Of a DNA stretch of 64,000 nt, positions 35,026 to 43,119 are shown piece by piece (position 1 is the stretch's first letter; the number at the start of each line of letters is the position of its first letter). Made by a program: the position numbers and the translations under genes. Below the pieces are notes generated by a model. That model did not search any database, was not told where the DNA came from, and saw nothing but the letters and a program-made list of their open reading frames with translations. This DNA comes from Burkholderiaceae bacterium (GTDB taxonomy: Bacteria; Pseudomonadota; Gammaproteobacteria; Burkholderiales; Burkholderiaceae_C), in the NCBI GenBank assembly GCA_030123545.1, contig CP126124.1, positions 434,001-498,000 of the forward strand, read 5' to 3'.

Positions 35026-35283
35026 CTAGACGACCGCCTCGGGCCGCAACTCGCTGACCTCGACCACCACGTCGGCCGGTAGGCCGGCGCGGCGCGCAGC
35101 CTCGCGGATCGCCTCGGCGCTCTGCGCCTCGTACAGACAGTAGGTCTTTCGCCGGTCCGCGGACAGGAACGAGAACAGCCAGTTCACGCCGCTCGCGTCG
35201 TTGATCTCCTTGATCGCGGCCACTCCATGCGCGTCCAGTTTGAGCTCGTCGGCGAACCGGCGTTCGATCAGAAACAGTGGCAT
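35026..35283 (-). CDS. DUF4242-family protein
   Basis: 85 residues, MPLFLIERRFADEL start and TYCLYEAQSAEAIREAARRAG core, as in DUF4242 (small alpha-beta, ferredoxin-like proteins sometimes described as nickel-binding). Function unknown. No signal peptide. It lies 64 bp upstream of the large regulator gene on the same strand and may share its transcript. The 217-bp spacer on its other side separates it from the divergently oriented FAD oxidoreductase. Confidence 0.85.
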   Translation of the reverse strand: MPLFLIERRFADELKLDAHGVAAIKEINDASGVNWLFSFLSADRRKTYCLYEAQSAEAIREAARRAGLPADVVVEVSELRPEAVV

Positions 35284-35500
35284 CGGATCCCTCCTTGGCT
35301 GGGTGGCCCCTATGGCACGTCGATTCGAGTTTTAGAGGCTTCGAGCCGCTGCGTCAAGCGTGGCCCCACGCTGAGCGGATAGTCAGATTCGACTACCCGG
35401 CGCGGGCGCCGGGCGCGACGCAAATTGATCAATCCTGCGGATGGTCGATCGTCATCGGCGCGCCTACATTGAATCGCACGCAGTTACACAGGAGAGCACC

Positions 35501-36874
35501 ATGTTCAACGACACCGACCTCGCGACCTACCGCGCACAGATGCGCGGCGCCCTGATCCAGCCGACCGACGCCGGCTACGACCAGGCCCGCACCGTCTACA
35601 ACGCGATGATCGACAAGCGGCCGCGGCTGATCGCGCGCTGCGCCGACGTGGCCGACGTGATCGCGTCGGTCCAGTTCGCGCGCGAGCACGATCTGCTGCT
35701 CGCGGTGCGCGGCGGCGCGCACAACGGCGGCGGCCTGGGGGTTTGCGACGACGGTCTGGTGATCGACCTGTCGGGCCTGCGCGGCATCCGCGTCGACCCG
35801 CAATCGCGCACCGTGCGCGCGGACGGCGGCTGCCTGTGGCGCGAGGTCGATCATGCAACCCATGCGTTCGGCTTGGCCACGCCCAGCGGCATCATCAGCA
35901 CGACCGGCGTCGGCGGCCTGACGCTGGGCGGGGGCATCGGCCACCTGACGCGGCGCTACGGGCTCTCGGTCGACAACCTGCTGTCGGCCGACGTGGTGCT
36001 GGCCGACGGGCGGCTCGTCACCGCGAGCGAGCACAGCCATCCGGACCTGTACTGGGGCTTGCGCGGCGGCGGCGGCAACTTCGGCGTCGTCACCTCATTC
36101 GAATTCCGGCTGCACCCGGTGTCTCAGGTCATCGCCGGCCCGACGCTGTGGCCGATGGAGCGCGCCGCCGAAATCATGGCGTGGTATCGCGACTTCATGC
36201 CCAAAGCACCGGACGAGCTGAACGGCTTTCTGGCGCTGATGACGGTGCCGCCGGCGCCGCCGTTCCCCGAGGCGCTGCACCTGAAGAAAATGTGCGCGGT
36301 GGTCTGGTGCTGGACCGGCGACGCGGCGCAGGCCGACGCGGTGTTCGCGCCGGTGCAGGCGATGCGGCCGGCGTTGCACGGCGTGCACGCGCTGCCGTTC
36401 CCTATGCTGCAGGGCGCGTTCGACGGCCTGTACACCCCCGGCCTGCAATGGTATTGGCGCGCCGACTTCGTCACCGACCTGCCGGACGAGGCGATCGCGC
36501 TGCACGCGCAGCATGGGCAGCGGCTGCCGACGATGCACTCGACCATGCACCTGTATCCGATCGACGGCGCCGCGCACCGCGTCGGCAAGAGCGAAACCGC
36601 GTTCAGCTACCGCGATGCGCGCTGGTCCGCGGTGTTCGTCGGCGTCGATCCAGACCCGAAGAACGCGAAGCGGATCAGCGACTGGGCGCGCGCCTACCAG
36701 ACCGCGCTGCACCCGTATTCGGCGGGCGGCGCGTACGTGAACTTCATGATGGAGGAAGGCGAAGACCGGGTGAAAGCGAGCTTTCGCGACAACTACGCGC
36801 GGCTGGCCGCCGTCAAGCGCGAATACGATCCGGGCAACCTGTTCCGGGTGAACCAGAACATCCGGCCCGCATAG
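35501..36874 (+). CDS. FAD-linked oxidoreductase, berberine-bridge-enzyme type
   Basis: 457 residues. The PP-loop FAD domain shows LLAVRGGAHNGGG, where the His is the usual covalent FAD attachment site, then GGLTLGGGIGHLTRRYGLSVDNL and GLRGGGGNFGVVTSFEFRLHPV. The C-terminal BBE tail ends YDPGNLFRVNQNI. The second (cysteinyl) attachment seen in bicovalent members is not evident. It should oxidise an alcohol, sugar or similar substrate with O2 or another acceptor; no signal peptide. The start at 35501 follows CAGGAG (frame open to 35441). Divergent from DUF4242 and the LuxR-type regulator, a possible regulatory link. Confidence 0.93.
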   Translation: MFNDTDLATYRAQMRGALIQPTDAGYDQARTVYNAMIDKRPRLIARCADVADVIASVQFAREHDLLLAVRGGAHNGGGLGVCDDGLVIDLSGLRGIRVDPQSRTVRADGGCLWREVDHATHAFGLATPSGIISTTGVGGLTLGGGIGHLTRRYGLSVDNLLSADVVLADGRLVTASEHSHPDLYWGLRGGGGNFGVVTSFEFRLHPVSQVIAGPTLWPMERAAEIMAWYRDFMPKAPDELNGFLALMTVPPAPPFPEALHLKKMCAVVWCWTGDAAQADAVFAPVQAMRPALHGVHALPFPMLQGAFDGLYTPGLQWYWRADFVTDLPDEAIALHAQHGQRLPTMHSTMHLYPIDGAAHRVGKSETAFSYRDARWSAVFVGVDPDPKNAKRISDWARAYQTALHPYSAGGAYVNFMMEEGEDRVKASFRDNYARLAAVKREYDPGNLFRVNQNIRPA

Positions 36875-36981
36875 CGGCTGGCAAGCTGTCACTGCCTTTG
36901 ATTGCTTCAGGGGGGCGGCGGGCGTCGGAGTCCGGCACCGCTGCTTCCGGGGACGGGCCGCCGTGCGTGCGCCCTCAACGC

Positions 36982-37491
36982 TCAACGCGGCGCGACCCAG
37001 TCCCCGGATTTTCCGCCGTGCTTTTCCAGCAGGCGCACGTCGGTGATCGTCATGCCGCGATCGACCGCCTTGCACATGTCGTAGACGGTCAGCAGCGCGA
37101 TCTGCACCGCGGTCAGCGCTTCCATCTCGACGCCGGTCGGGCCGGTGGTTTCCGCGGTTGCAGTGCAAAAAATGCTGAAAGCCCTCGTGCCATCTGCATG
37201 TTCAGCTTCGAAATCAATAGCAACACGGGTCAGCGCGAGCGGGTGACAGAGCGGAATCAGCTCGGCCGTCTTCTTCGCGGCCATGATGCCGGCGATGCGC
37301 GCGACGCCGAGCACGTCGCCTTTTTTCGCGCCGCCGCTCTCGATCAGCACCAGCGTCTCGCGCCGCATCGTGATGCGCCCGTTTGCTACCGCGACCCGGC
37401 GCGTAGCCGGCTTGGCGGAGACGTCGACCATCAGCGCGTGGCCCTGCGCGTCGAAGTGGGTCAGGCCGGGGGGCGGTGTGTCGTTGCTCAT
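36982..37491 (-). CDS. moaC: Cyclic pyranopterin monophosphate synthase
   Basis: 169 residues; second part of the first step of molybdenum cofactor synthesis. Motifs: LTHFDAQGHALMVDVSAKPATRR (in part), KKGDVLGVARIAGIMAAKKT, LIPLCHPL, TGVEMEALTA and YDMCKAVDRGM with KHGGKSG at the end. Family length. Start ATG at 37491. Codons about 90-111 (VAIDFEAEHADG to SIFCTATAE) are clearly less G+C-rich and coincide with a dispersed repeat on the opposite strand, although this protein segment aligns with normal MoaC. Divergent from the M48 protease gene. Confidence 0.97.
   Translation of the reverse strand: MSNDTPPPGLTHFDAQGHALMVDVSAKPATRRVAVANGRITMRRETLVLIESGGAKKGDVLGVARIAGIMAAKKTAELIPLCHPLALTRVAIDFEAEHADGTRAFSIFCTATAETTGPTGVEMEALTAVQIALLTVYDMCKAVDRGMTITDVRLLEKHGGKSGDWVAPR
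37157..37225 (+). repeat. Dispersed ~70-bp repeat, copy within moaC
   Basis: GGTTGCAGTGCAAAAAATGCTGAAAGCCC, variable bases with TCTGCATG, then CAGCTTCGAAATCAATAGCAAC. Antisense to moaC. It lies on codons for a segment present in all MoaC proteins, so the element replaced or reshaped codons rather than adding a linker. Confidence 0.65.
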
Positions 37492-37561
37492 GCGCTTGGC
37501 CGTGCGCCGGCGGTAAAACCCGCTTACTGGAACGCCGGCCGTTCTCCCGCATCATACGGCG

Positions 37562-39154
37562 ATGAGCGATCGATCTCCGGTGCCGCGGGCGCATCTGCAG
37601 GCCACGCATGCGCATGCGGCGCACGTGCAGGGCCGAACCCGCGTCTGGCTGCGCGCGCTCGGCGCGGGCGTGCTGTCGCTGGCGCTGATGGCCGCGCCGC
37701 TGCCGGCGGCGGCGCAAGCGCAGCCGCTGCCTTCGCTCGGCGACGGCGGCGATCTGTCGATCGGCGCCGAGCGGCGCATGGGCGAGCAGGTCGCGCGTGC
37801 GCTGTACCGCGACCCGTCGTACATCGACGACCCGGTGCTGGCCGAATACGTGCAAGGGGTCTGGACCCGGCTGCTCGCGGCGGCGCGCGCGTTGGGCGAG
37901 ATCGGGCCCGAGATGGAGCAGCGCTATGCGTGGCAGATCGTGCTCGGGGCCGACCCCGAGATCAACGCGTTCGCGGTGCCGGGCGGTTACCTGGGGCTGG
38001 AGCTCGGGCTGATCGCAGCGGTCGACGATCCGGACGAACTCGCCGCGGTGCTGGCGCACGAGCTCAGCCACGTTACGCAGCGCCACATCTCGCGCATGAT
38101 GGCGCAGGACAGCCGCACGCTGCCGTTGATCATCGGCGCGATCCTGGTCGGCGCGCTCGCCGCGAGCCGGAACCCGGATGTCGGCAACGCGGTGATCGCC
38201 GGCAGCCAGGCCGCGGCGATCAGCGGGCAGCTGAAGTTCTCGCGCGACATGGAGCGCGAGGCGGACCGGGTCGGCTACGGCGTGCTGGTGAAGGCCGGTT
38301 ATTCGCCGAAGGCGTTCGCTGCAATGTTCGAGAAGCTGCGCGAGTCGTCGCGACTGAACGACGACGACGCGTACCCGTACCTGCGCACCCACCCGCTGAC
38401 CGGCGAGCGCATCGCCGACATGCAGGCGCGCGCCCAGTTCGCGGGCGGGCCGCCGCTGCCGCCGCTAAGCGTGCCGCAGGCGATGATCAAGGCGCGCGCG
38501 CAGGTGCTGTCGCATGGCGGCGTCGATGCGCTGCGCGCCGCGGTCGCCGAAGGCCGGGACGCCGCGCTCGACCAGCAGAGCCGTGTGCATCAGGTCGGCG
38601 CGCTGTACGGCGCGGCGCTGGCGAGCATGAAGCTGCGCCAGTTCGATCAGGCGCGCGACTTCGTGGCGCGGCTCGAACCGCTGGCCGCCGGCGACGCGGC
38701 CGCGGCGCGGCTCGCACGGCTGCTCGCGGCCGAGATCGCCTGGAACGCCGGCGATGCGGCGCAGGTCGCCAGACTGATAGCCCCGACGGCGCCCGGACGG
38801 CCGGAACTGGTGCTCTCGAGCGAGGCGCGCATCCGCCTCGGCCAGTCAAAGGCGGTCGCCGAGCGGCTGCGCGACTGGGTCGCGACGCACCCGCAGGACC
38901 CGACCGCGTGGCAGCTCCTCGGCCAGGCGTACCAGGCCGAAGGCGAGCCGGTGCGGGCGATCCGCGCCGAGGCCGAGCGCCAGGTCGCGCTGGTCGACTT
39001 CGGGGCTGCGGTGGATCGCTACAAGGCCGCGCAGGATCTGATCCGCCAGCGCACCGCAGCCGGCCAACCGGTCGATTTCGTCGAGGCATCGATCATCGAC
39101 GCGCGGCTGCGCGAGGTGCAGCAGCAGCAAAAGGATCTAGACGCGAAGCGCTGA
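37562..39154 (+). CDS. M48-family periplasmic metalloprotease with TPR region (BepA/YfgC-like)
   Basis: 530 residues with a signal sequence after a basic N-terminus (LGAGVLSLALMAAPLPAAAQA). The zinc site is HELSH in LAHELSHVTQRHIS with the third ligand in MEREADRVGYGVL. The C-terminal half consists of helical TPR-like repeats (RLAPTAPGRPELVLSSEARIRL-like pattern; QLLGQAYQAEGEP). BepA-type proteases assist or degrade outer-membrane proteins such as LptD. The ATG at 37562 starts 70 bp from moaC, divergent. Its 3' end overlaps the convergent holin-like gene by 18 bp. Confidence 0.93.
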   Translation: MSDRSPVPRAHLQATHAHAAHVQGRTRVWLRALGAGVLSLALMAAPLPAAAQAQPLPSLGDGGDLSIGAERRMGEQVARALYRDPSYIDDPVLAEYVQGVWTRLLAAARALGEIGPEMEQRYAWQIVLGADPEINAFAVPGGYLGLELGLIAAVDDPDELAAVLAHELSHVTQRHISRMMAQDSRTLPLIIGAILVGALAASRNPDVGNAVIAGSQAAAISGQLKFSRDMEREADRVGYGVLVKAGYSPKAFAAMFEKLRESSRLNDDDAYPYLRTHPLTGERIADMQARAQFAGGPPLPPLSVPQAMIKARAQVLSHGGVDALRAAVAEGRDAALDQQSRVHQVGALYGAALASMKLRQFDQARDFVARLEPLAAGDAAAARLARLLAAEIAWNAGDAAQVARLIAPTAPGRPELVLSSEARIRLGQSKAVAERLRDWVATHPQDPTAWQLLGQAYQAEGEPVRAIRAEAERQVALVDFGAAVDRYKAAQDLIRQRTAAGQPVDFVEASIIDARLREVQQQQKDLDAKR

Positions 39155-39475
39155 GTCGATCAGCATGCCGAGCAGCGAATAGATCAGCGAGCCGATCAGC
39201 GCGGCGCCGAAGCCGGCCACGTGAAAGCCCGTCAGCAGCCCCGACGCGGCCCAGAACATCAGCGCGTTGATCACGAACAGGAACAGCCCCAGCGTGACCA
39301 GCGTGACCGGCAGCGTAAGCAGCACCAGTACTGGGCGCAGCACCGCGTTCAGCAGCCCGATCACCAGCGCCGCCAGCAGCGCGGCGCCGAAGCTCTTGAC
39401 CACGACGCCGCTGTACAGGCTGGCCACCGCGAGCAGCGCGACCGCGTGCAGCAGCCATTTGAGCAACAGTCTCAT
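39137..39475 (-). CDS. Phage-holin-family (MycFV/DUF360-like) small membrane protein
   Basis: 112 residues with four closely spaced membrane helices (WLLHAVALLAVASLYSGVVV; AALLAALVIGLLNAVLRPVL; LTLPVTLVTLGLFLFVINAL; FGAALIGSLIYSLLGMLID). It matches the bacterial 'phage holin family' membrane proteins, common chromosomal genes of unknown role with no necessary tie to phage. The ATG at 39475 is chosen because it starts the first helix. Overlaps the M48 stop. Followed upstream by a 205-bp spacer that holds a G+C-rich repeat. Confidence 0.85.
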   Translation of the reverse strand: MRLLLKWLLHAVALLAVASLYSGVVVKSFGAALLAALVIGLLNAVLRPVLVLLTLPVTLVTLGLFLFVINALMFWAASGLLTGFHVAGFGAALIGSLIYSLLGMLIDSALRV

Positions 39476-39589
39476 CGCTGCGAAGGATAGCATCGGTTTC
39501 CGGCACTTCAGTCCTCCATGACGCTGCGCGCCATCCGCAGCGCATGAAACGCAACTGAGCGAAAGGCCGCGGAGCAGACCATGCGCGGA

Positions 39590-39680
39590 CGCTCGCGGGG
39601 CCGGCTTCGCCGGGCCGCTGAGCGTGCCCCCTTGAGGGGGTTGGCGAAGCGACACGCAGTGCGCGCAGCCTGGGGGTGGG
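39590..39680. repeat. G+C-rich dispersed intergenic repeat, copy R3
   Basis: GGGGCCGGCTTCGCCGGGCC and TGCCCCCTTGAGGGGG hairpins, then GCGAAGCGACACGCAGTGCG and GCCTGGGGGTGGGTCACC. It is the inverted form of the copy between sucC and sucD. It lies just downstream of terC. Confidence 0.7.
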
Positions 39681-40367
39681 TCACCCCGGCCGCGCGCGCC
39701 GCCGCTGCCACCAGGCGGCCGCCAGCACGGCGCCGACCGCCAGCACATAGACCGCCCAGCGCGCCGCGATGGCGGCCTGGCCGGGCTGCTCGAACCACCG
39801 CGCCAGCAGCGGGTCGGCGCAGATCATGTGCGCGGCGGTGTAGCCCAGCACCAGGGCGCCGAGCACGATGATCACCGGAAAACGCTGCACGATCCGCAGC
39901 ACCAGGGTGCTGCCGAACACGACGATCGGCACGCTCACCAGCAGGCCGAAGATCACCAGTTCGAACGAGTCGCGCGCGGCGCCGGCCACGCCGAGCACGT
40001 TGTCGATGCCCATCAGCGCGTCCGCGACCACGATGATGCGCATCGCACCCCAGAAGCCGACCGTCGGCTCTTCGTCGTGCGGCTTCTCGCCGCCGTCGGC
40101 CAGCAGCTTCCAGGCGATCCACAGCAGCGCCAGGCCGCCGACCAGGCGCAGCCCCGGCAGACGCAGCAGCCAGACCACGCCGACCGTCATCAACGCGCGC
40201 ACCACGATCGCGCCGACCGTGCCCCAGATGATCGCGCGCCGCTGCAGCGGCACCGGCAGCCGGCGCGCGGCCAGCGCGATCACGATCGCGTTGTCGCCGG
40301 CCAGCACCAGGTCGATCAGCACGATGGCGAGCAATGCGCTCCACCATGCCGCAGAGAAGAATTCCAT
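39681..40367 (-). CDS. TerC-family integral membrane protein (probable Mn2+ exporter)
   Basis: 228 residues, about seven membrane helices. TerC signatures: LIDLVLAGDNAIVIALAAR in the first helix pair and VVADALMGIDNVLGVAGAA in the second half, each with the conserved GDN/DN acidic motif. TerC proteins export manganese, in some species during metalation of secreted enzymes. The 5' leader carries a yybP-ykoY riboswitch and a terminator, which directly supports manganese-responsive control. In relatives terC often sits next to sucCD; here it is 17 kb away. Start ATG 40367. Confidence 0.94.
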   Translation of the reverse strand: MEFFSAAWWSALLAIVLIDLVLAGDNAIVIALAARRLPVPLQRRAIIWGTVGAIVVRALMTVGVVWLLRLPGLRLVGGLALLWIAWKLLADGGEKPHDEEPTVGFWGAMRIIVVADALMGIDNVLGVAGAARDSFELVIFGLLVSVPIVVFGSTLVLRIVQRFPVIIVLGALVLGYTAAHMICADPLLARWFEQPGQAAIAARWAVYVLAVGAVLAAAWWQRRRARPG

Positions 40368-40384
40368 TGCGTGCCCTCACTTGC

Positions 40385-40413
40385 AAAAAATTCTGCGTCG
40401 GCACGCGGCGCAG
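40385..40413 (-). terminator. Riboswitch-controlled intrinsic terminator before terC
   Basis: On the minus strand, stem CTGCG-C-CG/CG-A-CGCAG (40393-40413) with loop CGTGC is followed by AA then a run of six T (40385-40390), 17 bases before the terC start codon. Placed between the riboswitch aptamer and terC, it is well positioned as the expression platform: terminated when Mn2+ is low, read through when Mn2+ is bound. Confidence 0.75.
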
Positions 40414-40427
40414 CGCGGGGCATCGCG

Positions 40428-40594
40428 CCAGAAGGGCGGCCTTCGCTGTTGCACCGGCGTGCATCGCGAAGGTCTTGCTCGACCGGGCCGCGGCGCGCCG
40501 CCGGGCCGGTCCGATGCACCGGAAGGCGTGGCGCGCGAACTGCGCGAACCTTCGTGCTGACGATGCATCGACGAGGGAGCTACTCCCCTTCTGG
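40428..40594 (-). promoter_or_regulatory. yybP-ykoY manganese riboswitch
   Basis: Leader of terC, about 167 nt. The closing helix P1 is a perfect 9-bp match between CCAGAAGGG (5', 40586-40594) and CCCTTCTGG (3', 40428-40436). Immediately inside the 5' strand is the family hallmark AAGGGGAGTAGC, followed by GTCGATGCATCGTCAGCACGAAGG-type elements; the 3' part has GATGCACGCCGGTGCAACAGCGAAGGC-type sequence (given in pieces). This class binds Mn2+ where the two internal loops dock and commonly controls TerC/MntP exporters, matching the downstream gene. The DUF3717 gene diverges from the other side. Confidence 0.88.
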
Positions 40595-40725
40595 GACCGA
40601 ATTGGAGCATGGCGCCGCTAATCCCTGCGCCGCACGGGGCCATGCCGACGCGGCCCAAGCGACGACACCAGCCGCTGCGCGCAGCGCGGCGCTATCATGC
40701 CGGTGCGCATCGGCGCAGCATTGCG

Positions 40726-41265
40726 ATGACCGCCATCCACGTCACCGATATCGAGGCCGCGATCAACCACTGGCGCGAGCACTCGCCGTCGCCCGACGGG
40801 GTCACGCTTGCGCCCGAACTGCGCGCGCTGGCCGAGGTCTACGCGCTGCTGGTGTACCACCGCGAGGACGAGGCCGACGAGGCGACGATGCCGGAGCCGG
40901 CGCGCGAGGCCTGGCTCGCCTGGTACCGGAGCACGCCCGACACGCCCTGCATCGCGATCTGTTCGACCGCGCAAGGCGATGCAGTGTGCAAGGGCTGCGG
41001 TCGCACCGACGACGAGGTGCAGCACTGGACCAGCATGGGGCCGGCGGCCAAGCGCACGGTCTGGCGCCGCATCACGCAGGACGGCAGCGCCTGGCGCTTC
41101 AACCGCTACGCCGAGCGCGCGGCCGAACGCGGCGCCACGCAACGAGCTGCGGCGGACCGGGCCGAAGTGAATCGTGCAACTCCGGCCGCCAATCCGGCTG
41201 CGAACCAACCCGAGTTCGCGACGCATGGGGCGCCGGCGCGCGGCGCCGCGGCTCGCCCTGCCTGA
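40726..41265 (+). CDS. DUF3717/DUF1289 protein with cysteine cluster
   Basis: 179 residues. The N-terminal DUF3717 part (MTAIHVTDIEAAINHW, VTLAPELRALAEVYALLVYH) is followed by a DUF1289 motif: Cys75, Cys79, Cys88 and Cys91 in PCIAIC...CKGCGRTDDEV, a probable Fe-S or zinc site. RRITQDGSAWRFNRYAERAAE follows and then a low-complexity tail. Function unknown; the combination is typical of Burkholderiales. The ATG at 40726 is preferred over an upstream in-frame start at 40609 because the family begins there. It is followed 7 bp later by the DUF2007 gene. Confidence 0.86.
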   Translation: MTAIHVTDIEAAINHWREHSPSPDGVTLAPELRALAEVYALLVYHREDEADEATMPEPAREAWLAWYRSTPDTPCIAICSTAQGDAVCKGCGRTDDEVQHWTSMGPAAKRTVWRRITQDGSAWRFNRYAERAAERGATQRAAADRAEVNRATPAANPAANQPEFATHGAPARGAAARPA

Positions 41266-41272
41266 GCCTTCG

Positions 41273-41575
41273 ATGCTGCGCCTGGCCCGCGCTCCGAACA
41301 TCGCGATCGCGACGCTGTGGGTCGACATGCTGCGCCAGGCCGGCTTCGACGCGTCGCTGCAGCGCTACTTCCTCGGTTCGGCCGCCGGCCAGTTGCCGCC
41401 CGACGAATGCCTGCCCGAGGTCTGGCTGATGGACGACGAGCGCGAGGCCGAGGCGCGCGCGCTGCTCGACGCGTTCCAGCACCTGCCGCAGCGGCGCTGG
41501 CGCTGCGTCTGCGGCGAACTGGTCGAGGGCGGCTTCGAGCAATGCTGGCGCTGCGGCGAGCCGAGACCGATCTGA
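41273..41575 (+). CDS. DUF2007-like protein with C-terminal zinc ribbon
   Basis: 100 residues. The N-terminal half (LARAPNIAIATLWVDMLRQAGFDA) resembles DUF2007 'putative signal-transducing' domains. The C-terminal half has four cysteines in the zinc-ribbon pattern: Cys78, Cys80, Cys91, Cys94 (RCVCGE...QCWRCGEP). No signal peptide. Function unknown; probably co-transcribed with the DUF3717 gene. The stop codon ends at 41575 and the purB stop on the other strand starts at 41576, a gap of zero bases. Confidence 0.8.
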   Translation: MLRLARAPNIAIATLWVDMLRQAGFDASLQRYFLGSAAGQLPPDECLPEVWLMDDEREAEARALLDAFQHLPQRRWRCVCGELVEGGFEQCWRCGEPRPI

Positions 41576-42955
41576 TCAGCAGCGGCGCGCGAGTTCGGCG
41601 GCCATGCCGGTGTAGTCGGCCGGTGTCAGGGCGAGCAGCCGCTCGCGCTCGGGCTCGGGGATCGCCAGCGAGCGGATCAGCGCGTGCAGCGCCTCGGGCA
41701 CTACGCGCTTGCCGCGCGTCGCCTGCTTCAACTGCTCGTACGCGCCCTCTAGGTGGTGGCGCCGCATCACGGTCTGGATCGCTTCGGCCAGCACCTCCCA
41801 GGAGCGGTCCAGGTCGGCGGCGATCGCGTCGGCATTCACTTCCAGCTTGTCCAGCCCGGTGGCGAGCGAACTCCAGGCGAGCAGCGCATGGCCGAGTGCG
41901 ACGCCCATATTGCGCAGCACGGTCGAGTCAGAGAGGTCGCGCTGCCAGCGACTGACCGGCAGCTTCGCGGCGAGGTGCGCCAGCAGCGCATTCGCGAGGC
42001 CGAGGTTGCCCTCGGCGTTCTCGAAGTCGATCGGATTGACCTTGTGCGGCATCGTCGACGAGCCGATCTCGCCGTCCTTCAGGCGCTGGCGGAAGTAGCC
42101 GACGCCGACATAGCCCCAGACGTCGCGCGCGAAGTCGAGCAGCACCGTGTTCGCGCGCGCGATCGCGTCGAACAGCTCGGCCATGTAGTCGTGCGGCTCG
42201 ATCTGCGTGCTGTACGGCTGGAACGCCAGGCCGAGCCCGAGCGGCGGCGGCGTCTCGACCACCTTGCGCGCGAACGCTTCCCAGTCGAAGTCGGGCCAGG
42301 CGGCGAGGTGCGCGTTGTAGTTGCCGACCGCGCCGTTCATCTTCGCCAGCAGCGGCACCGCGGCGATGCGTTCGCGCGTCGCCGCAAGGCGCACCACCAC
42401 GTTCGCAAACTCCTTGCCGACCGTGGTCGGGCTCGCCGGCTGGCCGTGCGTGCGGCTCAACATTGCAACGTCGGCCCAGGCGTGCGCCATCTCGCGCAGC
42501 TTCGCGGTCAGCGCGTCGAGCCGCGGCAGCAGCACCTGGTCGCGCGCGGCCTTCAGTTGCAACGCGTGGCTGGCGTTGTTGATGTCTTCGCTGGTGCAGC
42601 CGAAATGCACGAATTCGCTGATCGCGACCAGTTCCGGCCGGGCCTCGAACTTCGAGCGGATCCAGTACTCGACCGCCTTCACGTCGTGGTTCGTGGTCTT
42701 CTCGATCTCCTTGATCGCGAGCGCGTCGGCCTCGGAGAAGTTTTTCACCAGGCCGAGCAAGTAAGTGCGCGCTCCGGGGCTCAGCGGCCGGTATTCGGTG
42801 AAGCCCGCGTCGCCCAGCGCGATCAGCCAGGCCACTTCGACCTGCACGCGGCGGTGCATGTAGCCTTGCTCGCTCATCAGCGGACGAAGAGCGGAAAGCT
42901 TGGACGCATAGCGACCGTCGAGGGGCGACAGTGCCGTGAGCGCGGAGGTCGGCAT
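41576..42955 (-). CDS. purB: Adenylosuccinate lyase
   Basis: 459 residues; cleaves SAICAR and adenylosuccinate in purine synthesis, cytosolic tetramer. N-terminus LSPLDGRYASKLSALRPLMSE, then EFVHFGCTSEDINN, MLSRTHGQPASPTTVGKEF and the catalytic-serine loop GSSTMPHKVNPIDFENAEGN. Length and sequence are of the E. coli-type PurB. The frame is open to 43111, but the ATG at 42955 starts the conserved N-terminus. It converges with DUF2007 without any spacer, so a terminator would have to lie inside one of the two genes. Confidence 0.97.
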   Translation of the reverse strand: MPTSALTALSPLDGRYASKLSALRPLMSEQGYMHRRVQVEVAWLIALGDAGFTEYRPLSPGARTYLLGLVKNFSEADALAIKEIEKTTNHDVKAVEYWIRSKFEARPELVAISEFVHFGCTSEDINNASHALQLKAARDQVLLPRLDALTAKLREMAHAWADVAMLSRTHGQPASPTTVGKEFANVVVRLAATRERIAAVPLLAKMNGAVGNYNAHLAAWPDFDWEAFARKVVETPPPLGLGLAFQPYSTQIEPHDYMAELFDAIARANTVLLDFARDVWGYVGVGYFRQRLKDGEIGSSTMPHKVNPIDFENAEGNLGLANALLAHLAAKLPVSRWQRDLSDSTVLRNMGVALGHALLAWSSLATGLDKLEVNADAIAADLDRSWEVLAEAIQTVMRRHHLEGAYEQLKQATRGKRVVPEALHALIRSLAIPEPERERLLALTPADYTGMAAELARRC

Positions 42956-43119
42956 CGTCGAATTGTAGTTGTGTCGGTTGCGCGCCACGCTCGATGCGCA
43001 GCGCAGGCGGCGGCGCGGCCAAGCACCCGGCGAGACAGGGGTGAATCTATAGAATCGAAACGCCCGCGTTCCAGCGCGCGGTCCGGCGGCCAGCACCACG
43101 CGTTCCCTCACGACATTCC

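Noticed and set aside
35284..35500. Sigma70 promoter for the FAD oxidoreductase
   Set aside because: TTGATC is present but no acceptable -10 at proper spacing; the region must contain a promoter but I cannot place it.
39137..39475. Phage origin suggested by the holin-family name
   Set aside because: No other phage genes are present; this four-helix family is a common chromosomal membrane protein.
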